From: Verrucomicrobiota bacterium
GTDB lineage: Bacteria > Verrucomicrobiota > Verrucomicrobiia > Verrucomicrobiales > DEV007
Assembly: GCA_027618625.1 (NCBI GenBank)
Contig: JAQCER010000045.1
Coordinates: 1-11,203 of the forward strand
Direction of reading: 5' to 3'
DNA length: 11,203 bases
Shown here: positions 1-6,993 of the stretch, one piece after another
How positions within the stretch are numbered: the stretch's first letter is position 1
Layout of the letters: each line of letters begins with the position of its first letter
Made by a program: the position numbers and the translations under genes
Notes under the pieces: model-generated
What the model was told of the DNA's origin: nothing
The model's database searches: none
Seen by the model: only the letters and a program-made list of their open reading frames with translations

Positions 1-189
1 CCCGCCGCCGAAGCCCGTCGAATGTTCGAAAATTCCCGAAAATCGCGTTTTCTCCCAGGCACGAGCTAAGCAATTTCGTTTTATGTTCATTATCGTCTTT
101 CGTTCACCATCTCTCGGATGAGCTGTTGGTTTAGCATAAACGATCGTGGAAGGCGATCGTTAGTTGAAATCGGAAATCGGCCAGCTGGC
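1..189. other. Left-edge stretch with no supported gene
   Basis: No convincing coding region is seen. On the plus strand the first frame is open from the edge to a stop at 67-69, which could be the last 22 codons of a gene entering from the left. On the minus strand an ATG at 88-90 opens a frame that runs off the edge. Neither short peptide has a recognisable motif, so neither is called. The stretch is richer in A+T than the genes around it and holds a hairpin, listed separately. Confidence 0.4.
139..161 (-). terminator. Hairpin downstream of the membrane-protein gene, possible weak terminator
   Basis: AACGATCG and CGATCGTT form a perfect 8-bp inverted repeat around a 7-base loop. The hairpin begins about 28 bases beyond the stop codon of the minus-strand gene ending at 190. 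On that strand it is followed only by TTATGC, not a proper T-run, and the stem is half A+T. It may be a terminator, an mRNA-stabilising stem or an operator. The CGATCG core is itself palindromic, so chance is a real alternative. Confidence 0.25.
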
Positions 190-660
190 TCATTCCAGCT
201 CGTTCGCGTCCCATACCATTCCGTCAGAATCCACGATAAATTCAGTTTCTGGGGAGAATATCCCCATCCATCCCCGATAGTGCACGCTATCAGCTTGTAC
301 ATCCACTGAGTCTCGAAGGGAGGCAATCACCGCTTTCGGTTCGAGAAACACGACCAGCCGCTCCCCATTGTCGACAGTGATACTGTCCGGCAATTTGCCG
401 TGGATGAACTTGAGCTGGCTGTGCGGGTCAAGAATTCTTCGTGTTTTGGAGCCGTAGCGGAACTCGAACACGGTGTGACTATAGGACACGCTACGGGGAA
501 GGTCGTCGATAACGTGGTCAGGCGGGCTGAGAATACTCATCACCCAGTAGCGTGGGCTTGCCCAATATTGCCGGCTCAACCACCAGATCAATGCTGTCGC
601 CATGACCAATGCGAAGGCCACCTTCGTTCTTCGTCGAGATCTTGGACGTTCTATGATCAT
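190..660 (-). CDS. Small membrane-anchored protein of unknown function
   Basis: I do not recognise the family. The predicted protein has 156 residues. It opens with a basic patch (RPRSRRRTK, residues 5-13), then a hydrophobic segment (about 14-28, VAFALVMATALIWWL) that fits a single signal anchor. The rest, about 125 residues, would lie outside the membrane if the positive-inside rule holds. This part mixes short beta-like stretches such as RLVVFLEPKAVIA (101-113) with an acidic C-terminus (residues 139-156). No cysteine pairs or catalytic motifs are visible. The frame stays open upstream to 909, but ATG 658-660 is preferred because it sits just before the basic-plus-hydrophobic anchor; the extra residues look non-coding and overlap the divergent peptidase gene. 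No clear ribosome-binding site precedes it. It is transcribed away from the peptidase gene at 835. GTG or internal Met starts remain possible. Confidence 0.6.
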   Translation of the reverse strand: MIIERPRSRRRTKVAFALVMATALIWWLSRQYWASPRYWVMSILSPPDHVIDDLPRSVSYSHTVFEFRYGSKTRRILDPHSQLKFIHGKLPDSITVDNGERLVVFLEPKAVIASLRDSVDVQADSVHYRGWMGIFSPETEFIVDSDGMVWDANELE

Positions 661-687
661 GCAAAATTTAGGACAAGGGGAGGCACC

Positions 688-774
688 ATGCGTTCGATTG
701 TTCGTAGAGGGTCCGGAACCGACTATCTCAGCTGCGGGCGGCAAAGACCCCTTCTTCGTTTCCGCGCCAGATAA
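688..774 (+). CDS. Possible 28-residue arginine-rich leader peptide ORF
   Basis: ATG at 688 is preceded by AAGGGGAGG (675-683) at four bases, the strongest Shine-Dalgarno-like sequence in the window. The 28-codon frame encodes a basic peptide, starting MRSIVRRGSG and ending LLRFRAR, with about eight arginines. Its TAA is at 772-774, seven bases before the most upstream possible start (781) of the peptidase frame. It lies in the divergent gap between the membrane-protein gene and the peptidase gene, so it could be a translated leader coupled to the peptidase. No homology is claimed. The purine run could also be chance, because translation here mostly does not rely on strong Shine-Dalgarno sites. 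Confidence 0.25.
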   Translation: MRSIVRRGSGTDYLSCGRQRPLLRFRAR

Positions 775-834
775 GGATGGATGGTAGTGGCTTTTTTCGA
801 TCGATGTGCCCTGAATCTCTGCTATATGTGGGGA

Positions 835-2799
835 ATGAAATTGCGTTACCCCGCTACCGTTGTCGCAGCCATTGCGACTCTTGCCATGACAGTTCCCACT
901 TCTGCCCAAGAGGGCAAAAATGCCGAGCCCACTGCCGCCACTCCGCTGATCCCGATGCGGGACTTCTTCCGCAATCCGGAAACCTCAGGCTACGATCTTT
1001 CCCCAGACGGCACGCATCTCGCGTTCCTGAAGCCCTGGAAAAACCGCATGAATGTTCACGTTCAAAAAATGGGCTCCGAAGAGGTAGTCCGAGTGACCGG
1101 TGCTGAGGAACGCGACATCGCCGGGTTCGCCTGGGCCAGCGACAGCCGGATCGTTTTCATTCAGGACACAGGTGGCGACGAAAATTTCCGCCTCTATGCT
1201 GTGGATGCCGATGGGAAGAACCCCAAGGATCTTACGCCGTTTGATGAGGTGCGCGTGGGCGTAATCGATGACCTTGAGGACGATCCCAAGCACATGCTCA
1301 TTTCCATCAACAAACGCGACAAGCGTTTCTTCGATGCCTATCGCATCAATGTCGATACTGCAGAGTTGGAACTCCTGGTCGAAAATCCTGGCAACTACAG
1401 CGGCTACGTCACCGACCACGACGGCAAGCTGCGCCTGATCTCAACCACGGACGGCGTCAATACGGGATTGCTCTATCGCGCTGACGAATCGGCCGAGTTT
1501 AAACAAATCATCGAGACCAACTTCAAGGAAACCTTGGAACCGTTGTTCTTCACCTACGACAACAAGAAGATCTATGCATCGTCAAATCTTGGTCGCGATA
1601 AAGCATCGATCGTTGTCTTCAATCCTGAGACTGCGAAGGAAGAGGAGACGATCTTCGAGCACCCGGAAGTGGATGTCAGCCGACTGCTCAGCTCGGACAA
1701 AAAGAAAACGATCACCGGAGTTTCCTACACCACCGACAAGCGCGCCTACAAATTCTTCGATAAGGAACGTGAGGAATTACAGGCCTTCCTGGAAGCGCAG
1801 CTCCCCGGTGTCGAAGTCGGACTGGCAGACCTTTCGAAAGACGAAACCAAATATCTCGTGCGCACCTATAGCGATCGCACATTGGGCTCCTACTACTTCT
1901 TTGATACAGCAGACAAGAAGCTGATCAAACTGGCGGAAGTAAGCCCGTGGCTCAATGCCGACCAGATGGCGGAGATGAAACCGGTCAGCTACAAGTCCCG
2001 CGATGGCCTCACCATTCACGGCTATCTGACATTGCCAAAAGGAGTCGAACCGAAGAACCTTCCAGTCATCGTCAACGTTCACGGTGGCCCATGGGTGCGT
2101 GACCACTGGGGCTTCAATCCAGAAGTGCAGTTCCTGGCGAACCGCGGCTACGCAGTGCTGCAGATGAACTATCGCGGATCCACCGGCTACGGGCGGACAT
2201 TCTGGGAAGCCAGCTTCAAGAAATGGGGACAGGAAATGCAGAACGACGTCACCGACGGCGCCAAGTGGCTGATCAGTGAAGGCATTGCCGATCCGAAACG
2301 CGTAGGCATCTACGGCGGATCCTACGGTGGCTACGCCACCCTGGCCGGCCTTGCTTACACCCCGGATCTTTACGCCTGTGGAGTCGACTACGTGGGCGTG
2401 TCGAATCTGCTCACCTTCATGAAAGCCATCCCGCCTTATTGGGAGCAATTCCTCGCCATGATGTATGAGCAAGTGGGCAATCCCGAGGATCCGGAAGATC
2501 TCAAAATGCTCGAAGCGTATTCACCCGCCCTCAACGCCGACAAGATCAAGGCACCGCTATTCATCGCCCAGGGCGCCAACGACCCACGCGTGGTCAAGTC
2601 CGAGTCCGATCAGATGGTCGAAGGCCTGCGCAAGCGCGGCGTCAATGTCCCGTACATGGTCAAAGACGACGAAGGCCACGGCTTCCACAACGAAGAAAAC
2701 CGCTTCGACTTCTACCGCGCCATGGAACAATTTCTCGCCCTCCACCTCAAAGGCCGCAAGGAAGAAGGCGCCGAGAACAAACTGCCAGCGGTGGAGTAG
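835..2799 (+). CDS. Secreted S9-family serine peptidase (prolyl oligopeptidase / acylaminoacyl-peptidase type)
   Basis: The protein has 654 residues from ATG 835. It starts with a typical Sec signal peptide: KLR, a hydrophobic core (ATVVAAIATLAM), then a likely cleavage site after VPTSA. Residues about 45-370 form a beta-propeller, with the propeller motif SPDGTHLAFL near residue 56. Residues about 380-640 form the alpha/beta-hydrolase domain. The nucleophile is Ser496 in GGSYGG, the acid Asp583 in GANDPRV, and the base His615 in DDEGHGF. HGGPW near residue 416 matches the oxyanion-side motif of the family. The triad is complete and the length is usual, so the enzyme should be active, cleaving oligopeptides outside the cytoplasm or in the periplasm. 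The frame is open from 781, but a start there would bury the signal peptide behind 18 atypical residues. The upstream gap separates it from a divergent gene and it appears to be monocistronic. The exact substrate cannot be told from sequence. Confidence 0.93.
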   Translation: MKLRYPATVVAAIATLAMTVPTSAQEGKNAEPTAATPLIPMRDFFRNPETSGYDLSPDGTHLAFLKPWKNRMNVHVQKMGSEEVVRVTGAEERDIAGFAWASDSRIVFIQDTGGDENFRLYAVDADGKNPKDLTPFDEVRVGVIDDLEDDPKHMLISINKRDKRFFDAYRINVDTAELELLVENPGNYSGYVTDHDGKLRLISTTDGVNTGLLYRADESAEFKQIIETNFKETLEPLFFTYDNKKIYASSNLGRDKASIVVFNPETAKEEETIFEHPEVDVSRLLSSDKKKTITGVSYTTDKRAYKFFDKEREELQAFLEAQLPGVEVGLADLSKDETKYLVRTYSDRTLGSYYFFDTADKKLIKLAEVSPWLNADQMAEMKPVSYKSRDGLTIHGYLTLPKGVEPKNLPVIVNVHGGPWVRDHWGFNPEVQFLANRGYAVLQMNYRGSTGYGRTFWEASFKKWGQEMQNDVTDGAKWLISEGIADPKRVGIYGGSYGGYATLAGLAYTPDLYACGVDYVGVSNLLTFMKAIPPYWEQFLAMMYEQVGNPEDPEDLKMLEAYSPALNADKIKAPLFIAQGANDPRVVKSESDQMVEGLRKRGVNVPYMVKDDEGHGFHNEENRFDFYRAMEQFLALHLKGRKEEGAENKLPAVE

Positions 2800-2972
2800 G
2801 AACCCTGACATTGCCACAAGTAACTAAAATTCAATACAATAGGATCTATCTTCTAGTGCCTTTCGGGCCACGGGGCCACACGGCCTCACCCAGCTGGGGG
2901 TGCTGACAGGCGAAGCGCCGCCCCGGGATCATCAAAGATCATCGCGCCAGCCTGTAGGGCTTGCCTGCAGTC
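2800..2972. other. Convergent intergenic region, no gene seen
   Basis: The peptidase gene and the minus-strand GYF-protein gene converge here. The region holds GC-rich short repeats (several GGCC units at 2868-2885) and CACCC-AGCTGG-GGGTG at 2887-2902, which could fold into a small stem. It also has a direct repeat GATCATC at 2927-2933 and 2937-2943. None has the T-run of a classic terminator. Termination for both genes probably occurs here by a signal I cannot identify. Confidence 0.5.
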
Positions 2973-3836
2973 TCAAGAATTTCGCCATTCTTGCAGACTG
3001 TCGAGAAACTTGCGACTCGGGCCGGTGGCGCGGACGGTGCCGTCTTTGATTCTTTGAACGCGAAACAGCTGGAGTCGAATCCCGGCGATTGCGCAGATGA
3101 GAAATCCAAGGACGGAGAAACCGATCAGGATGGCGAATTCGTCTCCCATAAGGGAGTTGCCAGCAATGACGATCCCGAGGACAAGTGCGGCAGCCACGGA
3201 CCAGTTGATCGTCAGGAAGGCTTTCCTCTGTTTGCGATGACTGGTGCACAGGTATGCAGTGACCTTCGCTCGCTTACGAATGATGAGGCCGATGAGGACA
3301 TAGAGCACAATTCCGGGAAACCCCAGGAGGATCAAGAGCAGCATCCAGTGAGAGATGTGCGACAAGTTCTTGGTGATTGGATGTTCGGCGGGGGCGTTGC
3401 ACTTTATGCAACGTCTCGGCAGCTCGGCACCTTCGTTGAACAGAATTGCCTTCCGGTCGCGCCAGGGGCCGCCACCTACTCGGACACCCAGCTTGAGTTT
3501 GTCCACGAACGTGTCCTTACAGCTGGTGCAAATCTGCAAGTGGCCGTAGGCGAGGAGCTCGTCCTTTGGTGTCTGGCGCGAACACTCGTCGCATTGCGCG
3601 ATGGTTGCGGTAGCGGTTGCAGTTATGTTGGAAATGATGGCTGTTCCTGCGCCGGGCGCCGTAAGGACATTGCGCAATGGCTCCCATTCATCCATGCCGG
3701 CCGTCCAGACCTTGGTGTCGAGAGTAATCCCGGAGGTCGATCGCTTTGCTGCGAATTCGCCTACCGAAATCGGCCCGACCGGTGATCCTGCGGCCTCGTA
3801 GTACCATTCAGCCTGGTCGGCGTTTTCTGTGGTCAT
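2973..3836 (-). CDS. GYF-domain membrane protein with zinc-ribbon motifs
   Basis: The protein has 287 residues. Residues about 10-55 match the bacterial GYF_2 type: WYYEAAGSPVGPIS, then VWTAGMDEWEPL. Such domains are thought to bind peptides or proteins. An Ala/Thr-rich linker (60-80) follows. A likely zinc ribbon has CDEC at 82-85 and CTSC at 103-106. A second possible metal site combines CIKC (143-146) with CTSH (197-200), on either side of the first membrane segment. Hydrophobic segments lie near 164-186, 212-229 and 234-254, giving about three membrane passes. The protein therefore looks like an inner-membrane scaffold or sensor with cytoplasmic binding modules; its partner is unknown. 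The gene begins 28 bases after the hybrid kinase-like gene on the same strand, so the two probably share a transcript. ATG 3834-3836 has no evident ribosome-binding site, but the GYF domain starts right after it, which supports this start. Confidence 0.85.
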   Translation of the reverse strand: MTTENADQAEWYYEAAGSPVGPISVGEFAAKRSTSGITLDTKVWTAGMDEWEPLRNVLTAPGAGTAIISNITATATATIAQCDECSRQTPKDELLAYGHLQICTSCKDTFVDKLKLGVRVGGGPWRDRKAILFNEGAELPRRCIKCNAPAEHPITKNLSHISHWMLLLILLGFPGIVLYVLIGLIIRKRAKVTAYLCTSHRKQRKAFLTINWSVAAALVLGIVIAGNSLMGDEFAILIGFSVLGFLICAIAGIRLQLFRVQRIKDGTVRATGPSRKFLDSLQEWRNS

Positions 3837-3864
3837 GAATCAGTGACTTTGACGCAGTGATCGA

Positions 3865-5934
3865 TCAACTTAGCTGTCGACCTGCTTCTGCGAATTGGGT
3901 GATGGTCGCAATGAGCTTGTCGATCTGAAAAGGTTTGGTGATCACTCCAGAGAAGCCGTGTTCCCGATGGTTCTCCAGCAGGATGTCGTCGACGAAACCG
4001 GTCATGAGGATGACTTTGATGTCCGGATAGTCGCGCCGCAGTCGGGCCACGGCGTCCTTTCCGCCCATGCCGCCACGGACGTCGAGATCGAACAACGCTA
4101 CATCGAATGGCGCCTTCATCTGTTGCGCTTTGCGAAACACTTCGATCGCTTCACGGCCGTCCTGTGTGCAGTAAACATCGAACCCATGGCTGGCGAGAAT
4201 CTTCTTGGTGATGATTCGGATGTCCTTGTCGTCGTCCATGACCAGCACGCGTCTGCGGCGATTCGGGACGTCGACGCCGTCGGTCCTGGTTGGCGGAATG
4301 GCCAGGCCGTTTTCGCTGATGGCATCCTGTTCCATCGCCGCGGGCAGGTAGATCCGAACGACGGTGCCACGGACAGGAGCATGCTCCACATCAATGATTC
4401 CACCATGGGTGCGGACGATTGCCTGGCTCAATGCGAGACCGAGCCCCGCGTGATCGGGACGGGTGGAAAAGTAAGGGTCAAACAGCTGTCCGAGGTGTTC
4501 CTTTGGCACTCCATGGCCATCATCGACAATGCTGACAAGGACGTAGGAAGCGGACATTGTCTTGCTGGCCTGGGCCTGCGGCTCGTAGTTGGTGGCGAGG
4601 ATCCGAAGCTGTCCACCCGAGGGCATGGCTTCCTTGGCATTTTTCACGATCGCTTTGAGCGCTTCCTCGATGCGAGCTTCGTCGATGTCGACGTGCCAGA
4701 GGTTCTGATCCAGCTCGTAGGAGGGCTGGATGTGCGTGCCGAGAAGTTCGAACGAGATGAGCCGCTCGAGAAAATGATTGAGTGCGGTGCGGCGCTTCCG
4801 AGGGTCCGGAGTAGTGGATTCGGTTGGTGTGTTGCGAATATTCGACCGCGAAAGAATGCGCAGGCAACCCACCAGTTTGTCTGCTGAATTGCATGCGATC
4901 TCTGCATCGTGCAGAAGTTCCCGGGCATCGCGGCCCAGCGTTGGCTGCTTGCCGATGAGCGACAGATTTCCACGCACGGCGGTGAGCAAGTTGCTGATGT
5001 CATCTGCGACGCCTCCGGCCATGGAGCTGACCGTATCGAGCTTCGCCGCACGCAGCCGTCGCTCATTACGAGCGCGCGTGATAGTGACATCGGCAAGGGT
5101 AACTGCCAGGGCTGCGTCATCCGACCACGACACGCGGGAGACGGTAGCATCGAGCAGGCACTTCGAGCCATCCGGCCGACGATAGGGGATGCTTGAAACG
5201 GTTACCGGTTGTTCCAGTCGAGTGGACTCTTCGCCGGCACGGACGAGATCGTCTTTGCGAAACAAGTCGGGAAAGATGAGTGACAGATAGCGTCCAGTCA
5301 GTTCTTCCCGGCGCAAGCCAAGCACCGCGCTCACCTTTGGACTGGCATCGAGAATTCGATTGTCCTTCGCGGTAATGATGAGCTGGGCATCGGGCGAACT
5401 CAGGAACAATGTCTCGTAGCGCTTCATCGACTCGGCGATTTGCTTTTGAGTGTCCATGCGCGTCCTGTTTCGACGCACGTGATGCTCGGCAGCCAGCAGT
5501 TGCGCGTCCCATGTGCCGTCCGAGAATGCAATGAAATTGTTCACCCCCACCTGTAGCCATCGCTCCAGACAGGTTTCTTCGACTGCGGTGTCGACGACGC
5601 CCATCACGACGATTCCGTGATCACGATTGACGCGGAGCATGCGCCGGATCAGTTGTTCCAGTGCAGCCCCGTGTTCTTCGGACAGGTGAACGATCAGAAG
5701 TTCTACCGGGCCGGTGCTCTTCTCCAGATCGCTCTCCAGCGTCTCCAGCACAGCGACATCGTGTCCCCGCATATGCGACAGGTGCAGCAGTTGCTCTCGC
5801 GTCTCAGGATTCCCATCGGCGATCAGAGTGCAGATCAATCGGATTTCGGCATTGCTGCCCTTGCTGGCTGAGAGGGCTGGCAGGTTTGGGAGTCCACCGT
5901 ATGCTTCACTGTTGTCGCCTGGAGGTTGAATCAC
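3865..5934 (-). CDS. Hybrid sensor kinase-like protein (pseudo-receiver, PAS, degenerate HisKA, HATPase, receiver)
   Basis: The protein has 689 residues and no membrane segment, so it should be cytoplasmic. Domains in order: a receiver-like fold (about 31-155) with His83 where the phospho-Asp is expected; a PAS domain (about 168-290); a HisKA-like dimerisation helix (about 295-360); a HATPase_c domain (about 415-532) with Asn432 in KNAKEAM, DDGHGVP at 471-477 and GLGLALS at 497-503; and a C-terminal receiver (about 561-680). The C-terminal receiver is complete: acidic residues at 567-568, Asp616, Thr645 and Lys667. The H-box reads AGGVADDISNLL where this kinase group usually has AGGIAHDFNNLL, so Asp311 replaces the phospho-acceptor His. 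ATP-binding boxes are kept. It may act as a regulated scaffold or phosphatase rather than an autokinase, or accept phosphate only from another kinase. The start is GTG 5932-5934 without a visible ribosome-binding site; the true start could be somewhat internal. The GYF gene follows directly. Confidence 0.88.
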   Translation of the reverse strand: MIQPPGDNSEAYGGLPNLPALSASKGSNAEIRLICTLIADGNPETREQLLHLSHMRGHDVAVLETLESDLEKSTGPVELLIVHLSEEHGAALEQLIRRMLRVNRDHGIVVMGVVDTAVEETCLERWLQVGVNNFIAFSDGTWDAQLLAAEHHVRRNRTRMDTQKQIAESMKRYETLFLSSPDAQLIITAKDNRILDASPKVSAVLGLRREELTGRYLSLIFPDLFRKDDLVRAGEESTRLEQPVTVSSIPYRRPDGSKCLLDATVSRVSWSDDAALAVTLADVTITRARNERRLRAAKLDTVSSMAGGVADDISNLLTAVRGNLSLIGKQPTLGRDARELLHDAEIACNSADKLVGCLRILSRSNIRNTPTESTTPDPRKRRTALNHFLERLISFELLGTHIQPSYELDQNLWHVDIDEARIEEALKAIVKNAKEAMPSGGQLRILATNYEPQAQASKTMSASYVLVSIVDDGHGVPKEHLGQLFDPYFSTRPDHAGLGLALSQAIVRTHGGIIDVEHAPVRGTVVRIYLPAAMEQDAISENGLAIPPTRTDGVDVPNRRRRVLVMDDDKDIRIITKKILASHGFDVYCTQDGREAIEVFRKAQQMKAPFDVALFDLDVRGGMGGKDAVARLRRDYPDIKVILMTGFVDDILLENHREHGFSGVITKPFQIDKLIATITQFAEAGRQLS

Positions 5935-5988
5935 AAGAAATGGGTTTGGGTGAGATCGATGGATGGCGGGAAATCTGCAGAACTGTCA

Positions 5989-6016
5989 ACTTTACCAGAT
6001 AAACCAGACTTTTCAA
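5989..6016 (-). promoter_or_regulatory. Candidate sigma70-type promoter for the kinase-like gene
   Basis: Read on the minus strand, TTGAAA (6011-6016) and TAAAGT (5989-5994) are 16 bases apart and would start transcription about 45-50 bases before GTG 5934. Matches to consensus are 5/6 and 4/6. The sequence lies in an A+T-rich stretch between divergent genes, where such matches occur easily by chance. A perfect TTGACA overlaps the -10 but has no suitable -10 of its own. Confidence 0.25.
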
Positions 6017-6102
6017 AAACAAAGAGCTTGCAGGTATCTCTAGAAAAAGTTCATTATTCGAGGAAATCGGTAAGACTTGAGTTTACACCACAAATACTTC
6101 AG

Positions 6103-6540
6103 ATGCCCCAACCTGAAATTCAGCAGGAAATAGTGCTCCCAATTGCCGACGCTCGCGTGCAACGCCCGCGGGCTTTCAAGCGTCCGTTCTCCCTTCTGTT
6201 TGGAGTGCTGCTGGCAATACTCACCAATGTGGTGTTCTGGTGGGGCGTTGTGGCTCTAGGGATGATGTTGATTCCACCGAAGAATCCCGACTACGGAATT
6301 CAGGCGGTTATCGCCATTATTGCCTACGCCATTCTGAGGGCGCTGCGCTATTTTCACGCCATCAGCCTGAGTTGCCCGCTCTGCCACGGCCCGATGCTCC
6401 ACGAGAAAAAGTGCCACAAACACAAATACGCAAGTCGTTACCTGCTATTCAGTTACCGTGCCTCTCTTATCCTGGATATCGTGATCCAGCTGCACTTTAC
6501 CTGCATGTATTGCGGGACGCCGTTCAAGCTGAAGAAGTGA
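6103..6540 (+). CDS. Two-pass membrane protein with C-terminal zinc ribbon, unknown function
   Basis: From ATG 6103 the protein has 145 residues. A short cytoplasmic N-terminus ends in a basic stretch (RPRAFKRP). Two hydrophobic segments follow, about residues 32-54 and 64-78. Then comes CPLC (about 87-90), a His/Lys/Cys-rich stretch (HEKKCHKHKYAS), and CMYC about eight residues from the end, finishing CGTPFKLKK. Two CxxC pairs so placed suggest a zinc ribbon closed across a hydrophobic stretch. The frame is open further upstream (TTG 5926, ATG 5959). I chose 6103 because 5980-6102 is clearly richer in A+T, uses TTA, CTA, AGA and ATA codons otherwise rare here, and would be the natural promoter space between divergent genes. 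ATG 5959, four bases after GGGTGAG, is the alternative and would give 193 residues. The gene converges with the STAS gene across 20 bases. I do not know its role. Confidence 0.7.
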   Translation: MPQPEIQQEIVLPIADARVQRPRAFKRPFSLLFGVLLAILTNVVFWWGVVALGMMLIPPKNPDYGIQAVIAIIAYAILRALRYFHAISLSCPLCHGPMLHEKKCHKHKYASRYLLFSYRASLILDIVIQLHFTCMYCGTPFKLKK

Positions 6541-6560
6541 TCCAGTGCTGAACCGACACG

Positions 6561-6923
6561 CTATGCAAGTGGGGCACGAACTTCGGCCGCATCCCATTCC
6601 ATCTTGAAGACTTGGTGGAGGCGTAGTAACTCAATGACACTCAGAACCGTAGCTTGAACGTTCCGGAGCGTAACTTGGTTTCCGTCGCTCAGGCGCTTGT
6701 GAACGCTTAGGAGCGCCCCAATTCCAGAGCTGTCAATCATTTCGACGGCAGACAGGTCGACGACTACGTGGCTGAGCCCGGCGGGACAGCACTTGTCGAA
6801 CTCGGCCTTAAAGTCAGAAATGTTCCCGGCCTCAAGACTGGGCGTGTTGATAAGGATGCGAAGGCCAGTCGCAGATGTTTGGGAGAAATCGAACATGTGA
6901 AGTTGGTGATGATCTTGTTTCAT
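6561..6923 (-). CDS. STAS-domain anti-sigma-factor antagonist (RsbV/SpoIIAA type)
   Basis: The protein has 120 residues from ATG 6921-6923; a start at ATG 6894-6896 would give 111 residues and still keep the whole domain. It is a single STAS domain of family-typical size. The key loop reads VDLSAVEMIDSSGIGALL (about 55-72). By alignment with SpoIIAA/RsbV the second Ser of DSSG, Ser66, is the residue phosphorylated by an RsbW-type kinase and dephosphorylated by a PP2C phosphatase. In partner switching the unphosphorylated form binds the kinase/anti-sigma protein and frees its other client. The gene is divergent from the sugar-transferase run that also encodes an RsbW-like/GAF protein and a PP2C phosphatase, which supplies the expected partners. 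No sigma factor is seen in the window, so the output could be a sigma factor elsewhere or direct control of the glycosyl machinery. No ribosome-binding site decides between the two starts. Confidence 0.88.
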   Translation of the reverse strand: MKQDHHQLHMFDFSQTSATGLRILINTPSLEAGNISDFKAEFDKCCPAGLSHVVVDLSAVEMIDSSGIGALLSVHKRLSDGNQVTLRNVQATVLSVIELLRLHQVFKMEWDAAEVRAPLA

Positions 6924-6931
6924 AAAACCAT

Positions 6932-6961
6932 TTGATTTACAAAGGTAACATATAGTATAAT
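6932..6961 (+). promoter_or_regulatory. Candidate sigma70-type promoter for the polysaccharide/partner-switch operon
   Basis: TTGATT (6932-6937) and a perfect TATAAT (6956-6961) are 18 bases apart. Transcription would start near 6968, about 26 bases before the sugar-transferase ATG at 6994. The stretch is much richer in A+T than the flanking genes. On the opposite strand TATACT (6954-6959) overlaps the same -10, so a STAS promoter, if it uses that element, would compete for the site; no good -35 is seen for it. GGTAA (6944-6948) and TTACC (6961-6965) form a short inverted repeat across the -10 and could be an operator half-site pair. Confidence 0.5.
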
Positions 6962-6993
6962 TACCATATTCAAAGTAATTTTTATATATTGAT

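Noticed and set aside
1777..2472. 231-codon minus-strand open frame
   Set aside because: Antisense to the hydrolase domain of the S9 peptidase; no motifs of its own.
2927..2943. Direct repeat GATCATC x2 as an attachment site or regulator site
   Set aside because: Seven bases twice in a convergent intergenic gap, with no mobile-element genes near; chance is likely.
2961..3785. 274-codon plus-strand open frame
   Set aside because: It lies antisense to the GYF protein gene, whose minus-strand product has clear domains; the plus product is compositionally odd and matches nothing I know.
3895..4887. 330-codon plus-strand open frame
   Set aside because: It is antisense to the hybrid kinase-like gene, in the HATPase/receiver part, where the minus frame carries unmistakable motifs.
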